From NCBI GenBank assembly GCA_033557465.1, contig CM066041.1:153797532-153861531 (forward strand): 64,000 nt of DNA, read 5' to 3'. The number at the start of each line of letters is the position of its first letter. The first letter of the stretch is position 1. Source of the stretch: Ichthyophis bannanicus. Its lineage: Eukaryota; Chordata; Amphibia; Gymnophiona; Ichthyophiidae. A model generated the notes under the pieces. The model worked only from the letters and a program-made list of their open reading frames with translations, was not told the origin of the DNA and did not search any database. This document shows positions 21,308 to 32,792 of the stretch, one piece after another. Made by a program: the position numbers and the translations under genes.

Positions 21308-21496
21308 ACTGAAGAGGGACAGTTGGAAAGGCGGGAAGGCAGCGCGCATGTGCTGAGGGATGCTCCCAAAAGCATTCCTATTGGACGCTGGGGAGCGTTT
21401 CCCGCGCAGGCTCTGTCGGTACCGACGATACCCATATGTGAGGACTAAATTCCTGCTGTTTCCAGAGATCACCTATTACAGGTGAGTAACTACGCT
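21308..21496 (-). repeat. D1 right inverted terminal repeat
   Basis: Reverse-complement partner of 7223-7384. It extends outward with caggtgagtaactacgct, a segment found only at the right end and copied in the internal complementary region. Confidence 0.85.
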
Positions 21497-21779
21497 GTCT
21501 TGTCATTTCAACCTCCAAAGAAATTTTGGGTTTGATCTTCTCTAATGCCGTTTGATTTGTTCTTTGGTCAACTAAGATAAACCATCCATCTGGGCAGCAG
21601 CAGTATGGGACAGTGCTTGGCAGTAGATGATCATATTTCTGTGACAACAGCACTAACAATAGCATTACCAGACACACAGAAATCTACTTCTGTGTCTTAG
21701 AAACTGTATGTAGCGCACACCTTTCTCAGAAGTTCATTGTATAGTGTTCAGTTGTGCATCTAATTGAACTCTGAGAAAT
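21497..21779. repeat. Unclassified repeat, right half (target of D1)
   Basis: Continues the repeat interrupted at 7222. It contains caacctccaaagaaattttg and ctaagataaaccatccatct. Its end is unclear. No gene is seen. Confidence 0.4.
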
Positions 21780-22215
21780 GCTTCTCATTTCACGCACAGG
21801 ACCCAAGAGACAGGACGAGCTCTTGAGTCCCAATGCATAGATGAGACGATGGTGCAAGGAAAAGCGTTTTGGATTTGTTAGCAACTGGTCAACATTCTGG
21901 AGAAGTGGGGGGAGAGGGGGGGCTTTTCCAAAAGAATGGGCTCCATGTTATCCAGGGTGAAACCAGGCTGCTGACATTAACCTTTAGAAAGGAGATAGAG
22001 CAGTTTTTAAACTAGATATTAGGGGAAGCCAACAGTCACCCAAAAGCGCATGATTCAGAAAGATGTATCCTTGAAGGATACTAGCAAAAGAGGGAAGTTA
22101 AGGCACCCAATAGAGAGGTTCCAATAAAGGTAAAAGTAACCCAGATGCCTTTAAAGAGCAGGCAGAGTTGAAAGATTCCAAATTACCCCTATCAACTGAC
22201 AACCAAATTGTTAAT
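21780..22215 (+). pseudogene. CR1-B LINE, 5' part (ORF1 region)
   Basis: Matches the reverse complement of 31740-32150 in order: caatgcatagatgagacgat, gcaaggaaaagcgttttgga, aaaggagatagagcag, aagatgtatccttgaaggat. It is therefore a + strand copy of the same CR1 family. It stops near 22215 and resumes at 25858, after a complete insertion of a different CR1. Confidence 0.72.
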
Positions 22216-22458
22216 ATGAATAATACAACCTCTGAAACACATCCTATGCATCAAGAGAGATCCCTGCATGATGCCTCCTCTGCCTTGCCTAATGAGGACA
22301 AGAAACTGAGGGAGGAATTGACTGCAATGAAATGCACCTCTTCTAAAATACAAACTGAACAAAGTCCACCACCGTTCCCACAAAGAATCAAACACCCCAG
22401 GAATAAATGGATCACAGTGGGTTCTGGTAGATTGCGACATGTGACACAATGACATCCT

Positions 22459-22803
22459 ATGCATCAGGAGGTAACCCTGCATAATGCCTTCTTTGCCTTG
22501 GCTAATGAGGATGCCCAATCCAAAGAAACTGAAGGGCCCTTAAATGAGACAAACAATGCCCAATCTGCTAGAGGACCAAATATGAAGAAAACCTCACCAA
22601 ACAGCAAACTACTAATACTTGGGGATTCCATCATCAGAGGCACCAACTTGGGAACACAGTTCAATGGAGAGAAGATAATCAAGTGCCTCCCAGTCTCTTC
22701 AGCCAGCAGGAATACAAACCAAGTTGTTGAAGTACTTAGAGCAGAAAGTGCATACAGATGTGGAAGGTCAAGCTCTGGACATCACCCTGCAAAAGCAGAA
22801 TAA
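22459..22803 (+). pseudogene. CR1-A ORF1 fragment with SGNH/GDSL-esterase-like motif
   Basis: The open frame contains KLLILGDSIIRGTNLG, the block-I GDS motif of SGNH hydrolases. Such an esterase-like domain is known from CR1 ORF1 proteins, which act as nucleic-acid chaperone or packaging factors. The remainder of the domain is truncated by a frameshift after LRAESAYRCG. The upstream ORF 22168-22452 has an internally repeated segment (MHQERSLHDASSALPNEDKK and, in the next ORF, MHQEVTLHNAFFALANEDAQ). Confidence 0.6.
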
Positions 22804-22899
22804 TATCAGAAGCAGCCACACTTTTAAACCACACATAAAAAACAAGTGAGAAGATGTGGACAGAACAAAAGCAATGCAAAATACACACAAGCCAGTTAA

Positions 22900-25669
22900 A
22901 TCCTGGAAAGCAATGAGCACAAATGCTTGAAGCTTAGCTAACAAAGTTCCAGACCTGGAAGCCCTAATGGTGGAAATGAATTTGGACACTGTGGCCATTA
23001 CAGAAACTTGTCTCAATGAATCGCATGATTGGGATATAGCAATAGCTGGCTATAATCTATTCAGAAGAGATAGAAAATGGAAGAGGAGGAGGAGTAGCCT
23101 TGTATGTCAAAAGCAATACTAAAGCTACTGAAATGCAGGGGGCATAGGGAAAAGAAGAAGCGCTCTGGATTGTGTTGGAAAGAGGAGATGGCACTGTTAT
23201 CCATACTGCTGTAGTATACAGACCTCCGACACAAATTGAAGAGATAGATAACGAATTGATTATATTGCCAAGATAGCCACAAAGGGAGAAGCGATCATAT
23301 TGGGTGACTTTAATCTACCTGATGTGGATTGGATAACTCCTTCTGCAAATCTGGAAAGAAGCAAAAAAATTGTGTATGCTCTCCAAGATGCATTACTTAG
23401 ACAAGTGGTGATGGAACCAACCAGGGAAAGCTCAACGCTGGATTTAGTGCTCACCAACAGTGATAGCATGTCAAATGTCTGTGTGAGTGCCCCTGTGAGC
23501 AGCAGCGATCATCACACGGTGTGGTTTGAGATAAAAACCATGGTACAGGCCAATCAAAGCAAGCTCAAAGTCCTAAACTTCAAAAACACCGACTTCAATA
23601 AAATGGACGAGCACCTAAAGGAGGAGCTGACAGGGTGGAAAGAGATAAGGGAAGTGGAATTGCAATGTGCTAATCTAAAGATGACAATAAAAGGGGCAAC
23701 GGATAAATATGTAATAAAAGTAAACAAAAACAAGAGGAGAAGAAAACCTATTTGGTTTTACAAAGAAGTGGCTGCTCAAATAAAGGCAAAAACCACAGCT
23801 TTCGCAAAATTCAAATGCTTGCAAACAGAGGAACACAGAAATGAATACAGGATCAAACTCAGAAAGACAAAGAGAGAAATAAGGATAGAAAAATCAAGGG
23901 CAGAAGAAAAGATGGCTAAAGATGTGAAGTGTGGCGACAAAACTTTCTTCAGGTATATTGGGGAAAGGAAGGAGATCAGAGGTGGAATTGCAGGACTCAG
24001 AAGTGCTGGGAACGCACTCGTGGAAAGTGACATTGAAAAAGCGAAATTGCTAAATGAATACTTCTGCTCTGTTTTTACTAAAGAAAGTCCTGGAGAAGGA
24101 CCACCTGTGACTCCCAAATATAAAAATAGGAACGAAGTAGATACCACACCATTCACAGAAGATGAAGTGTTAGAACAACTTGCAAAACTGAAAGTGGACA
24201 AGGCTATGGGACCGGATGAGATACATCCCAGGATACTGAAAGAGCTCAGAGAGGTTCTTGCAGGGCCGTTAAAGGATGTTTTCAACAGATCCTTGGAAAC
24301 AGGAGAAGTTCCTCAGGACTGGAGAATGGCTGATGTCGTACCTCTACACAAAAGTGGTGACAGGGAAGAAGTGTCAAACTACAGGCCTGTGAACCTTACC
24401 TCAGTGGCAGGAAAAGTAATGAAGGCACTCCTGAAAGAGCGAATAGTGAACTTTCTCAAAGCCAACAGGTTGCAAGATCCGAGGCAACATGGTTTCACCG
24501 AAGGATGATCTTGCCAAACAAATCTGATTGAGTTCTTTGACTGGGTGACCAGGGAACTAGATCAGGGGCATGCGATGGATGTCATCTACCTGGATTTCAG
24601 CAAAGCTTTTGATACTGTTCCTCATAGGAGGCTTATCAATAAGCTCAGTAGCTTGGGGATAGATCCCAAGATGGTAAATTGGATCAGAAATTGGTTGACT
24701 GACAGACAACAGAAGGTGATGGTACATGGAGCTGACTCGGATGAAAGAAAGGTGATTAGCGGGGTGCCCCAGGGGTTGGTCCTGGGCCCAGCACTGTTCA
24801 AAGTATTTGTGAGTGATATTGCTGAAGGACTGCATGGAAAGGTCTATCTTTTTGCAGATGACACGAAAATTTGCAACAGAGTGGACTCCCCCGAGGGCGT
24901 GGTTAACATGAGGAATGATCTACAAAAGTTGGAAGAATGGTCTGATGCTTGGCAGTTAAGAATTAATGCGAAGAAGTGCAGAGTCATGCACTTAGGTAGC
25001 AGAAATCCAAGGGAAATGTACGCGATAGGGGGCTAGAGATTGGTGTGCACGGATCAGGAGAAAGACCTTGGAGTGATTATTTCTGAAGATCTCAAGGTGA
25101 CAGAACAGTTCGACAAGGCGGTGGCAAAAGCCAGGAGGATGTTGGGCTGCATACGAAGAGGAATTACCAGCAGAAAGGAAGAGGTACTTATGCCACTGTA
25201 CAAGTCACTGTTGAGGCCTCACTTGGAATACAGTGTTCATTTTTGAAGACCATATCTTGCAAAGGATGTAAAAAGACTGGAAACTGTTCAGAGGAAGGCG
25301 ACCAAAATGATTTGGAGCCTGCGTCAGAAGCCTTATGAGAAGAGACTTGAAGACCTAAACATGTACACTTTGGAGGAGAGGAGGGACAGGGGAGATATGA
25401 TTCAGACCTTTAAATACTTAAAGGAAAATAATGAACAAGCAAACCTCTTCCAAAGACGGAGAAGCTGCAAAACTAGAGGGCATAACATGAAGCTACAAAG
25501 TGGTAAATTGAAAGGCAATGTCAGGAAATACTTTTTCACTGAATGGGTGGTGGATGCTTGGAATGCCCTCCCGATGAAAGTGGTGGGGGCAAACATGGTG
25601 ACGGAGTTCAAAAGGTCATGGGACAGACACAGTGGATCCCTTTACAGCAAGAAGAAAATATCAAAATAA
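22900..25669 (+). pseudogene. CR1-A ORF2: endonuclease and reverse transcriptase
   Basis: The apurinic-type endonuclease is read across 22920-23560: TVAITETCLNE, then RGGVALYVKSNTKA, VVYRPP, ILGDFNLPDVDW and SSSDHHTVWFE. There is a frameshift near 23280. From 23300 a single frame runs to 25669 (790 codons), interrupted only by stops at 24506-24508, 25034-25036 and 25244-25246. RT motifs are GPDEIHPRILKEL, NYRPVNLTSVAGKVM, YLDFSKAFDTVPH (motif A), SGVPQGLVLGPALF (B), LFADDTKI (C, catalytic DD) and the C-terminal MYTLEERRDRGDMIQTFKYL. Few lesions suggest a fairly recent insertion. Confidence 0.9.
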
Positions 25670-25857
25670 ACTGAACCATCAAATTCCTCAACATATAGGG
25701 GTGTCCTACATGGAGTGGTGGGTTCACCCTTAAGCAAAGACATGGGGAGGGGTGGCCTGCACAGAGCGGCATGTGTACCTACTCTTGACATTGTACTGGG
25801 CAGACTAGATGGACCATACTGGTCTTTATCTGCCGTCATTTACTATGTTACTATATT

Positions 25858-26230
25858 AGGGAGGGCATTGAGTCAAAGAGGATAAAAGTTTGCAGGAAGC
25901 AAAATACATTGTAAAAGCTCTATGGATAGAAATTCCATGTACAAAGGGGAAGGCAATGGCATTGGGGGTATACTTCCATCCGCCTGGCCAGAATGAACAG
26001 GTGGATGATTAAATGCTAAATCAAGGAGGCTAACAAAAGTTGCAACACAGTAATAATGTGTGATTTCAATTACCCCAGTATTGACTGGGTCAATGTCACA
26101 GCAGAACATGCACATGGAAGTGAGGGAAATCCAGAGAGGTACTGGGGTCTACGGTTTTACAAAAAGAAGGAAAGCTGGCAGACTGGATGGGCCTTAAAGC
26201 CCTTTTCTGGCATTGTTTCATGACTATGTG
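25858..26230 (+). pseudogene. CR1-B LINE, right part
   Basis: Resumes the CR1-B copy begun at 21780: gagggcattgagtcaaagag, then ALWIEIPCTKGKAMALGVYF (frame-shifted) and a GQNEQVDD segment, matching the minus copy at 31340-31540. It then jumps to a CR1 3' tail (agactggatgggccttaaag, 26180-26199), so most of ORF2 is deleted. It ends about 50 bp before the LRRC74B exon at 26280. Confidence 0.68.
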
Positions 26231-26279
26231 CAAGCAGGTGAATTCCTTCTCCTAACTTAGTCTGTTTCTTTCCACTAAG

Positions 26280-26358
26280 CAATAATCGCATTACTATGGT
26301 GGGAGCCCTGCGCTTCTCACTGGGCCTACAAGAAAATAAATCCTTGAAAGTTCTCAGT
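26280..26358 (+). CDS. LRRC74B: LRRC74B exon (LRR repeat), internal
   Basis: Exon of 79 nt. The acceptor CACTAAG ends at 26279 and the donor is the perfect consensus GTAAGT at 26359. The first base completes a serine codon begun in the exon at 3257, followed by 26 residues starting NNRITMVGALRFSLGL and ending KSLKVLS. This is one LRR unit in register with its neighbours. It ends in phase 0, matching the phase-0 start at 33806. The open frame, both splice signals and the phase agreement are seen directly; the family name is recognition from memory. Confidence 0.8.
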
Positions 26359-26732
26359 GTAAGTACATTTTACAATATGAGAATATTTTACAGTATACAT
26401 ATGTTTTATGGGTTATGTGTATCTTCTACAGTTAATGTTATACAGTAGTGTGCGGAGCATTGAACGTTGCTGGCTGTTTTAAACATGAGCTTTCCTGGGG
26501 TGACGCTTAGGATCTTCAGGGATGGTGATAATATACATGCACTGAAAAACCTCCTGCAGCAGTTTTCCTGCAGTCACTATGGTAAGCTCAGGAATTTCTG
26601 CAGGAAACTATACATTTTAAATACGTAACACTATTCTTTAAAAGTGTAACATTTATTAGAGTGCAAATCTGTGTTACATTATGGCATTGCTCAGTCACAT
26701 AAGATCTCAGTATTTAAATGGATTTACAGTAT
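26359..26732. other. LRRC74B intron, nothing recognised
   Basis: AT-rich intronic sequence with no supported ORF or repeat identity. Confidence 0.5.
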
Positions 26733-27345
26733 GGGGGTCATTCAGTGACACGAATAGCAGGGGTGGACGTCCGGATTGGACATCTATCCGCAATATTCGC
26801 TCCCCTGCCAGCCTCGGCTAATGCCTCGTTCGTACGGGGAGGCTTAGATGGGGTCGGGAGGGGGTGTTATGAGGCGGAGTGAGGGCGGGGCATAGGTGGG
26901 CCTGACCCCAGATGTATAGGACCGATTCTGAAGTCAGCCTTGTACATCTGGGGCCGTGAATATGGACAGGGGACCTATTCCACTGCAGAAGTGGAATAAG
27001 TTCCCTTGGACATCAGGGGATTATGCCACCGGGCCAGGTCAAAGATGTAGGGGGTGCAGTAAGTTCCCTGCAATGGGACCCTGGCCATGGGAGGCTGGAT
27101 CAAAGGTCTGGCTGTGGGGAAAGAAGAGGGTCAGCAGCGGCTGGCATTGCGGCTCCTGAATGGAGCCATAGTACCACGGCTCCATTCAGGAGCCTGACTG
27201 AGGTAGTCGGGGATCTGCTAGGCATGCAGGCCAACCAGAATCGGGGCCCGACCTGCACATTTGGGCCAAAGACCGAATTCTGATCCTGTGGGCACGTCTA
27301 GCCCCTGAGGGATCAGAATCTGGTCTGTTATACATTAACTACTAT
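26733..27345. repeat. GC-rich dispersed repeat with hairpin (family 2)
   Basis: Starts gtcattcagtgacacgaata and includes cagcggctggcattgcggct, then a hairpin in which ggctcctgaatggagcc pairs with ggctccattcaggagcc. It also has cccgacctgcacatttggg. The same hairpin words occur at 5870-5970, and related opening words at 54181 (attctgccccacgaatagtg). It is a family of roughly 0.3-0.6 kb without a coding region that I can see. Confidence 0.55.
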
Positions 27346-27597
27346 ACATTAACTTTCTTACACAATAAAGCTCAAAGGAATCACCGCATATATATACTAC
27401 AGAATTTAGTAGATAACTCTATAAACCCATACAAACACTCTGCCTATCTAAGTAAGACTTCTATCAGTTACTGTTTTTTGTCGGATCACCTCCTTTTAAT
27501 CAAATTCTTTAAAAAAGGCTCAATAGCCTAAAAAGTACTCCAAGGAAAGACACTGGTACTTCTTCACCGGGTTCTTCACACTCATACACCTCAGTAC
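27346..27597. other. Unclassified, possibly Penelope-like flank
   Basis: AT-rich DNA with agtactccaaggaaagacac and ctcagtacttggctaat. A similar word (ctcagtaatacttagctgg) recurs at 28083-28101, on the other side of the L2 fragment, suggesting that one element was split by it. Confidence 0.3.
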
Positions 27598-28072
27598 TTG
27601 GCTAATCTTGTTCATCTGCACGCTCCTACCCGCTCCCTCCGATCCTTCCACCTTAACCGCCTTTGCCTTCCCTCACCCTCCTCTGCTCGTCTTCAATCCA
27701 CCCGCTCGTCCGCTTTTTTCTTCCTGGCCCCCGCTTTGTGGAATTCCTTACCTTCCTCCATCCGGCTTGAGTCCGAACACCCTACTTTCAAGAACAATCT
27801 CAAGACTCACCTCTTTGCCCGTGCCTTTGATCTACCAGATCCTTTTGTGTGACCTTACTCTACCCTGTCCCCCCTCTCTCTCCCCATCTCTGTCCTGTTG
27901 TATGACTCTGTTATTTTGCTTTCCTATGCCATATTGTAACTTCCTTTCCTTTCAAAACCTACATGGGGTTTTGTTTTTCTCCTTCCTTAATTTATATTAT
28001 GTAAACTGCTGCAATGTTTTTCCTCAGCGGTATATCAAATCCAATAAACACATAAAACATAAACACCCATAA
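27598..28072 (+). pseudogene. L2 LINE ORF2 C-terminus and 3' end
   Basis: The open frame 27598-27852 reads MANLVHLHAPTRSLRSFHLN, then SAFFFLAPALWNSLPSSIRL and FKNNLKTHLFARAF, the terminal segment of L2-clade ORF2. The 3' end at 28010-28070 carries tcagcggtatatcaaatcca and AT-rich tail repeats. Confidence 0.72.
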
Positions 28073-28079
28073 GTGCATC

Positions 28080-28450
28080 CCCTCAGTAATACTTAGCTGG
28101 AATAATGTGTATCCACTATCCCGCTACTCCAAACTTGTGTATCAGACAGCCGCATAGACAAACATATCTTGATGGTTTAAAATCCTTTGTCAGAGGCAGC
28201 TAAACTTTGCCATACAATAAGCATCGCTAGAGTAGCCTCACTTTAAGGATCGCAAATCGAGGTGCAGATATCGCTGTTTAAATTCAAACTCCCTCGAAGG
28301 TGAGCGCTTCATCCATTAACATTGATCGGGTACCGCAACACAATGCCGTGTTTCAAGCTCCTTGCTTTCTTGGCTCTTCCTCAAGCAAAGTAACCCCATC
28401 GTGCATCCATTTCTGGTTTTATCTCTCTTCCGTGATTAAACAGCAGATAG
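28080..28450 (-). repeat. Unclassified repeat with hammerhead-like word
   Basis: On the minus strand it contains cttgaggaagagccaag, then gagcttgaaacacggcattg and tgttgcggtacccg. The GAAACACGGC core resembles the motif at 56352-56396 and that at 35795-35840. This type of sequence suggests a Penelope-like or similar element end; I cannot confirm it. Confidence 0.3.
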
Positions 28451-28755
28451 TTAGTGCGAGATGATTCTCACACAAACTGTGCAACCCATGATAGGGTCAC
28501 TGTGGATGGGTTAGGGGCAGAGGGTGGGTATGGTAAGCTCAGTGTAGCTAGTGCTGTGTTCATACCATGCATTAATTGCATTAGCATGGGTTCAGCTAAC
28601 AGCACCACAGTAGATGTCGCGCACGCTAGGAGACAGGGCTCCACGTTTACTGCCATTTTTCTTTGATTGTATGTTGAGATTATCTTATCTTTTTTTTTAG
28701 TTTGTAGTATTGTATTTTTCTTACTGAATTGTTTACATTGTAGTATCTTGCTGAT
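28451..28755. other. Short stretch, nothing recognised
   Basis: Mixed sequence with opposing small ORFs (28454-28666 and its complement) that have no family resemblance. Confidence 0.45.
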
Positions 28756-29172
28756 TCATAAGAACATAAGATATGCCATACTGGGTCAGACCAAGGTCCA
28801 TCAAGCCCAGTATCCTGTTTCCAGCAGTGGCCAATCTAGGTCATATGTACCTAGCAGTTTCCCCAAAATACACAGGTTCCATAATGCTTGTAATGGGTCA
28901 AGCATTGATATCCTGGGTCCCTTCTTAATAATCTTAATAATGGTTTATGGACCTTTCCTCCAGGAACTTGTCCAAACCTTTTTTAAACCCAGCTACACTA
29001 ACAGCCTTTACTACATGCTACAGAAAAAGTTCCAGAGTTTGATTACACGTTGAGTGAAAAAATATTTTCTTTTATTAGTCTTAAATAGTTCACCCTGTAG
29101 CTTCATTGCATGTCCCCTAGTCTTTCTATATTCTGATAACGTAAACAATCTATCTACGTTTACCCATTCCAC

Positions 29173-31905
29173 TCAGTTCATTAATTTATAGACTTCTTTC
29201 ATATCTCCCCTCAGCCATCTCTTTTCCAGGTTAAAGAGCCCTAACCTTTTTAGCCTTTCTTCATAGGGGTATCCTTCCATCCCCTTTACCATTTTGGTGG
29301 CTCTTCTCTGAACCTTTTCTAATAACGCTATATCCTTTTTAAGATACGGCAACCAGAATTGCACACAATATTCAAGGTGCAGTCTCACCATGGAACAATA
29401 TAGAGGCATTACAATATCCTTTGTTTTATTTTCCATTCCTTTCCTTATGATACCTAGCATTCTATTCTATTTGCTCTCTTGGCCGCCGCTGCACACTGGG
29501 CCAAGGGTTTTAACATGTTATCCACAATGACGCCTAAATCTTTTTCCTGGGTGGTGGTTCCTAATGTGGAACCTTGCATAGTGTAACCATAGTTTGGGTT
29601 GTTCTTCCCTAGGTGCATAACCTTGCACTTGTCCACATTAAATTTCATCTGCCATTTTGATGCCCAGTCTTCCAATTTATCAAGATCCTCTTGCAATTTT
29701 CCACAATCCTCTTGGATTTTAACAACTTTAAATATTTTTGTGTCATCTGCAAATTTGATAACCATACTCGTTATTCCCTTTTCCAGGTCATTTATGAATA
29801 TGTCAAAAAGCAGCAGACCCAACACAGATCCCTGGGGTACACCACTATTCACCTTTCTCCATTGGGAAAATTGGCCATTTAGCCCTACCCTCTGCTTTCT
29901 ATCTTTTAACCAGTTCCTGATCCACAATAGTACACTGCCTCCTATCCCATGACTCTTTAGTTTTGCCAAATGTCTCTGATGAGGGACCTTGTCAAAGGCT
30001 TTCTGAAAGTCCAAATACACTATATCAACCGACTCACCTTTTTCTACCTGTTTATTCACACCTTCAAAAAAACATAACAGATTAGTAAGACAAGATCTTC
30101 CTTGTCTAAAGCCATGTTAGCTGTCTCCCATTAAGCCATGACTATCTACATGTTCAGCAATTTTGTTCTTTATGATGATTTCTACCATTTTTTCCGGTAC
30201 TGACATCAGGCTCACCAGTCTGTAGTTTCCCGGATCACCCCTAGAACCCTTTTTAAAAATTGGCGTTACATTCGCCATTCTCCATTCTTGAGGTATTACA
30301 GATGATTTTAATGATAGCTCACAGATTACTAATAGCAGGTCTGCAATCTCATATTTCAGTTCTTTCAACACCCTTGGATGTATATCATCCGGCCTAGGTG
30401 ATTTGCTACTCTTCAGTTTATCTAATAGCTGTAATACATCTTCCCGATGTATCGGTATTTCCTTCAATTCTTCCGCACCTTTAAATACCACTTCAGTCAT
30501 GGGTAACATCCCTACCTTTTCCTCTGTAAAGAGTGAAGCAAAGAATTCATTCAGTCTCTCTGCTATCACCTTGTCACCTCTTAGTGCCCCTTTAACCCCT
30601 CTATCATCTAATGGATCAACTGACACTCTCACAGGTTTTTTGCTACGAATGTACTTGAAAAAAATCTTTATTTCGCATTTTTGCTTCCGCAGCGAGCTTC
30701 TTCTCAAATTCTCCCTTTGCCTGCCTTATCAATGCCTTGCATTTAACTTGCCAGTGCTTGCGCTGTTTCCAGGTTTCGTCGTTTGGCTCTTTTTTCCATT
30801 TCCTGAAAGATGTTTTTTTTGGCAACAGCCTCTCTGACCTCACCTTTAAACCATGCTGGCAGTTTTTAGGATTTCCTTCCACTTTTCTTAACGCGTGGAA
30901 TACAGCTGGTCTGGGCTTCCAAGATAGTATTTTTCAACAACACTCAAGCTTGATGTAAGTCTTTAACATTTGCAACTGCTCCTTTTAGTTTTTTCTTAAC
31001 TATTTTCCTCATTTTATCATAGTCTCCCTTTCGAAAGTTAAAAGGTAGCACTGTGGATTTCCTTACTATCCCTCCTGCACTAATTAAATCAAACGCGATC
31101 ATGCTATGATCACTATTGCCAAGTGGCCCCAACACCCTTATCTCTTGCACCAGATCTGGTGTTCCAGTAAGGACTAGGTCCAATATGGCTTCCCCTCTGG
31201 TCAGTTCATGAACCATCTGCTCCAAGAAGCAGTCATTTATTTCATCTAGGAACTTTATCTACCTAGCATGTCCTGCCGTGACACTGACCCAGTCGATACC
31301 GGGGTAATTTAAATCACCCATTATTATTACTGTACTGTACTGTAACTTTTGTTAGCTTCCTTGATTTCTTTGAGCATTTCATCATCCATTTGTTCATTCT
31401 GACCAGGCGGTCCATAGTACACCCCCACTGCCATCGCCTTCCCCTTTTTACATGGAATTTCAATCCATAGAGATTCTACAGCAAATTTTGTTTCCTGCAA
31501 AACTTTAATCCTTTCTGACTCAATGCCCTCTCTAACAGAGAGCGCAACCCCTCCACCAATTTGACCAGCTCTATCATTACGATATAGTTTGTACCCAGGT
31601 ATCACAGTGTCCCACTGGTTGTCCTTCTTCCACCATGTCTCTGATATTCCAATCATATCTAACCTCTCATTTAGTGCTATATATTCTAACTCTCCCATCT
31701 TATTTTTTAGACTTCTAGCATTTGCATACAAGCATTTTAGAGACTGTAATTTATTCATATTAATTTGGCTATTGGTAGGCATGGGTAATTTGGGATCTTT
31801 AAGTTCTGTCTGCTCCATACTCGAGGGCATTTGGGCTACTTTACTCTTTTTTGGAACCTCTCTGCTTTTGGTAGTATCCTTCAAGGATACATTCTTCCGA
31901 ACCAT
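29173..31905 (-). pseudogene. CR1-B ORF2: endonuclease and reverse transcriptase
   Basis: Order on the minus strand: endonuclease 31905-31327 (LKCLYANARSLKNKMGELEY, GISETWW, RAGQIGGGVALSVREG, GVYYGPPGQNEQ). Then 31225-30944 carries the GNSDHSMIAFDL site and a LDLVLTG segment. RT occupies 30707-29454 with EDVLQLLDKLKSSKSPRPDD, MANVTPIFKKGSRGDPGNYR, YLDFQKAFDKVPH (A), SGVPQGSVLGLLLFDIFIND (B) and KFADDTKIF (C). The C-terminus is at 29460-29173 (YEERLKRLGLFNLEKRWLRG). About five frameshifts or stops are spread over it. Confidence 0.87.
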
Positions 31906-31999
31906 GCGCTCTTGGGCGACTGTCGGCTTTCCCCTGTTATCTAGTTTAAAAGCTGCTCTATCTCCTTTTTAAAGGTTAATGCCAGCAGCCTGGTTCCAT

Positions 32000-32385
32000 C
32001 CCGGTTAAGGTGAAGCCCATCCCTTCGGAAGAGCCCTTCCTTTCCCCAGAATGTTCCCCAGTTCCTAACAAATCCAAAATCCTCATCCTTGCACCATCGT
32101 CTCATCCATGCATTGAGACTCCGGAGCTCTGCCTGCTTTTTTGGGTCCTGCGCGTGGAACAGGAAGCATTTCGGAGAACACTACCCTGAAAGTTCTGGAT
32201 TTCAGCTTCCTACCTAAAAGCCTAAATTTAGCCTCCAGAACCTCCCTACCACATTTTCCTATGTCATTGGTACCGACATGTACCAAGACAGCAGACTCCT
32301 CCCCAGCACTATCTAAAACCTTATCTAAGTGGCGCGTGAGGTCCGCCACCTTCGCACCAGGCAGGATGCTACCAGGCAGGCATGT
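32000..32385 (-). pseudogene. CR1-B ORF1 fragment, SGNH-esterase-like
   Basis: The frame 32349-32083 includes ESAVLVHVGTNDIGKCGREV, the GTND block of SGNH hydrolases found in CR1 ORF1, and then FSEMLPVPRAG. The 5' half of the domain is lost at the element's truncated end near 32385. Confidence 0.65.
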
Positions 32386-32784
32386 TTCATATTATTGTTA
32401 TTTCATTTACTGTTGTAATATGCCTTGAACTTTGCATAATTAAGCAAATCAGAAATGCCTAAATTTAAATTACATTTTGTGGGCATGGCACTATCTGCAT
32501 CCCTGCTAGCATGCTTTGAGCACTGGGTCAGTTCCTTGAAAATCTGGTTTTGCAGGCAATTGTCTATGTTGCCTATGAGTAAATTCAGGTCTGTGCACAT
32601 TCCTATGACTGACTTTTGTCAGACTTTGTTACAAAGCAGTGTAACAGATTCCTGCCCTATATAAAGTTTCTATCTTACATTCCTATGACAGGTTCCTCTT
32701 GCAGCTCATATAACTGGTTTCTATCTCACAACCATTGCAAAGTCATGAAACAGGTTTCCTCAAACATCAAAATCATGGAATCCC
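32386..32784. repeat. Degenerate minisatellite, left part
   Basis: Intronic sequence. From about 32595 it shows loosely repeated units of the type ctatgacaggttcctcttgc, atataactggtttctatctc and atgaaacaggtttcctcaaa. The repeat continues after the MITE (33170-33430). 32386-32590 holds nothing recognised. Confidence 0.4.
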
Positions 32785-32792
32785 CACGTAAT

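Larger units (their letters stand above)
7223..21496 (+). mobile_element. DIRS retrotransposon D1, split by four nested insertions
   Basis: A DIRS-order tyrosine-recombinase retrotransposon. Inverted terminal repeats lie at 7223-7384 and 21308-21496, with an internal complementary region at 21124-21218. The protein order is Gag-like, RT, RNase H, methyltransferase-like, tyrosine recombinase. Its own sequence totals about 5.2 kb. The rest is guests at 9335-10436 (L1), 11072-14480 (Gypsy-type), 14810-16395 (lone LTR) and 17192 to about 20192 (retrovirus). No target duplication flanks it, as expected for DIRS. D2 (38619-44367) is a close relative without guests. All coding parts are broken. Confidence 0.9.
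22216..25857 (+). mobile_element. CR1-A LINE, nearly full-length, inside CR1-B
   Basis: A CR1-clade LINE of about 3.6 kb with part of ORF1, a whole ORF2 and a 3' end reading ggtctttatctgccgtcatt before 25857. It is flanked on both sides by pieces of another CR1 on the same strand. CR1 elements usually leave no clean target duplication, and none is seen. Confidence 0.82.
28756..32385 (-). mobile_element. CR1-B LINE, long copy on the minus strand
   Basis: A 3.6-kb CR1-clade element, 5'-truncated inside ORF1. Its 3' UTR lies at 28756-29170 (plus-strand words ccatactgggtcagaccaag and aagcccagtatcctgtttcc, a common CR1 end). It is the same family as 21780-22215/25858-26230 and 56463-57023/63736-64000. 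Confidence 0.85.

Noticed and set aside
28454..28666. 70-codon ORF and its antisense 62-codon ORF.
   Set aside because: No family, no splice or promoter context, and both strands are open by chance.
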